The DNA's letters: not shown here
Source of the DNA: Saccharina japonica
Lineage: Eukaryota > Sar > Phaeophyceae > Laminariales > Laminariaceae
Length of the DNA stretch: 64,000 nucleotides
Assembly (NCBI GenBank): GCA_008828725.1
Contig: MEHQ01003689.1
Coordinates: 70,310-134,309, forward strand
Direction: 5' to 3'
How positions within the stretch are numbered: position 1 is the first letter of the stretch
Content: more notes on this DNA, generated by a model
Told to the model about the DNA's origin: nothing
Database searches by the model: none
Seen by the model: the letters and a program-made list of their open reading frames with translations, nothing else

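Overview
This is eukaryotic genomic DNA holding part of one very intron-rich gene on the + strand: an axonemal dynein heavy chain. I place 35 coding exons (the last only 2 bases), joined by GT-AG introns with two GC-AG exceptions. They encode about 1,270 residues, running from the AAA4 Walker A motif (exon 1, 781-870) through the stalk, the microtubule-binding domain, AAA5 and AAA6 into the C-terminal region. The gene enters from the left and leaves on the right, so AAA1-3, the tail and the C-terminal cap lie outside. Coding sequence is only about 6 % of the window. I see no second gene, rRNA, CRISPR array or bacterial operon. A motile (flagellated) eukaryote is certain from the family. A stramenopile such as a brown alga is only a guess, prompted by intron style and a TTAGGG-type array.

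Layout: AAA4 is at 781-5196; the stalk and microtubule-binding domain at 5736-24513; AAA5 at 26132-36748; AAA5/AAA6 linker and AAA6 at 41014-56158; and the C-terminal region at 58753-64000. Two blocks are present twice in tandem. 13171-18955 repeats as 18957-24733, meeting at a single N. 26104-30237 repeats as 30734-34825, meeting at a 481-base N gap. Exons inside the blocks differ almost only at silent sites, while the introns differ by whole transposon insertions. Splicing the last exon of the first copy of block 1 into the first exon of the second copy gives an immediate stop. I therefore favour two haplotypes placed end to end in the assembly, although a true duplication is not excluded.

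The introns are filled with small non-autonomous transposons: a ~110-bp inverted-repeat MITE with 13 near-complete copies (F1); ~250-bp and ~270-bp elements with GAC..GTGCTACGGTAG ends and apparent 4-bp target duplications (F2, F8); Harbinger/Tourist-like elements with GGGCCCGT ends and TTA duplications (F3); a 783-bp near-perfect palindrome flanked by TA (F4); a 2.0-kb TIR element; and a tRNA-derived SINE. There are also hexamer, 9-mer, 21-mer and 27-mer tandem arrays. Several elements are nested in one another, and the paired copies supply empty sites.

The most unusual pattern is that at least nine exons have decayed partial copies of themselves in the neighbouring intron, usually just upstream and often including the splice site. 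The introns of this gene seem to grow partly by repeated local duplication of exon-bearing segments. All coordinates were counted by hand and may be off by a base; exon joins were checked by reading phase.
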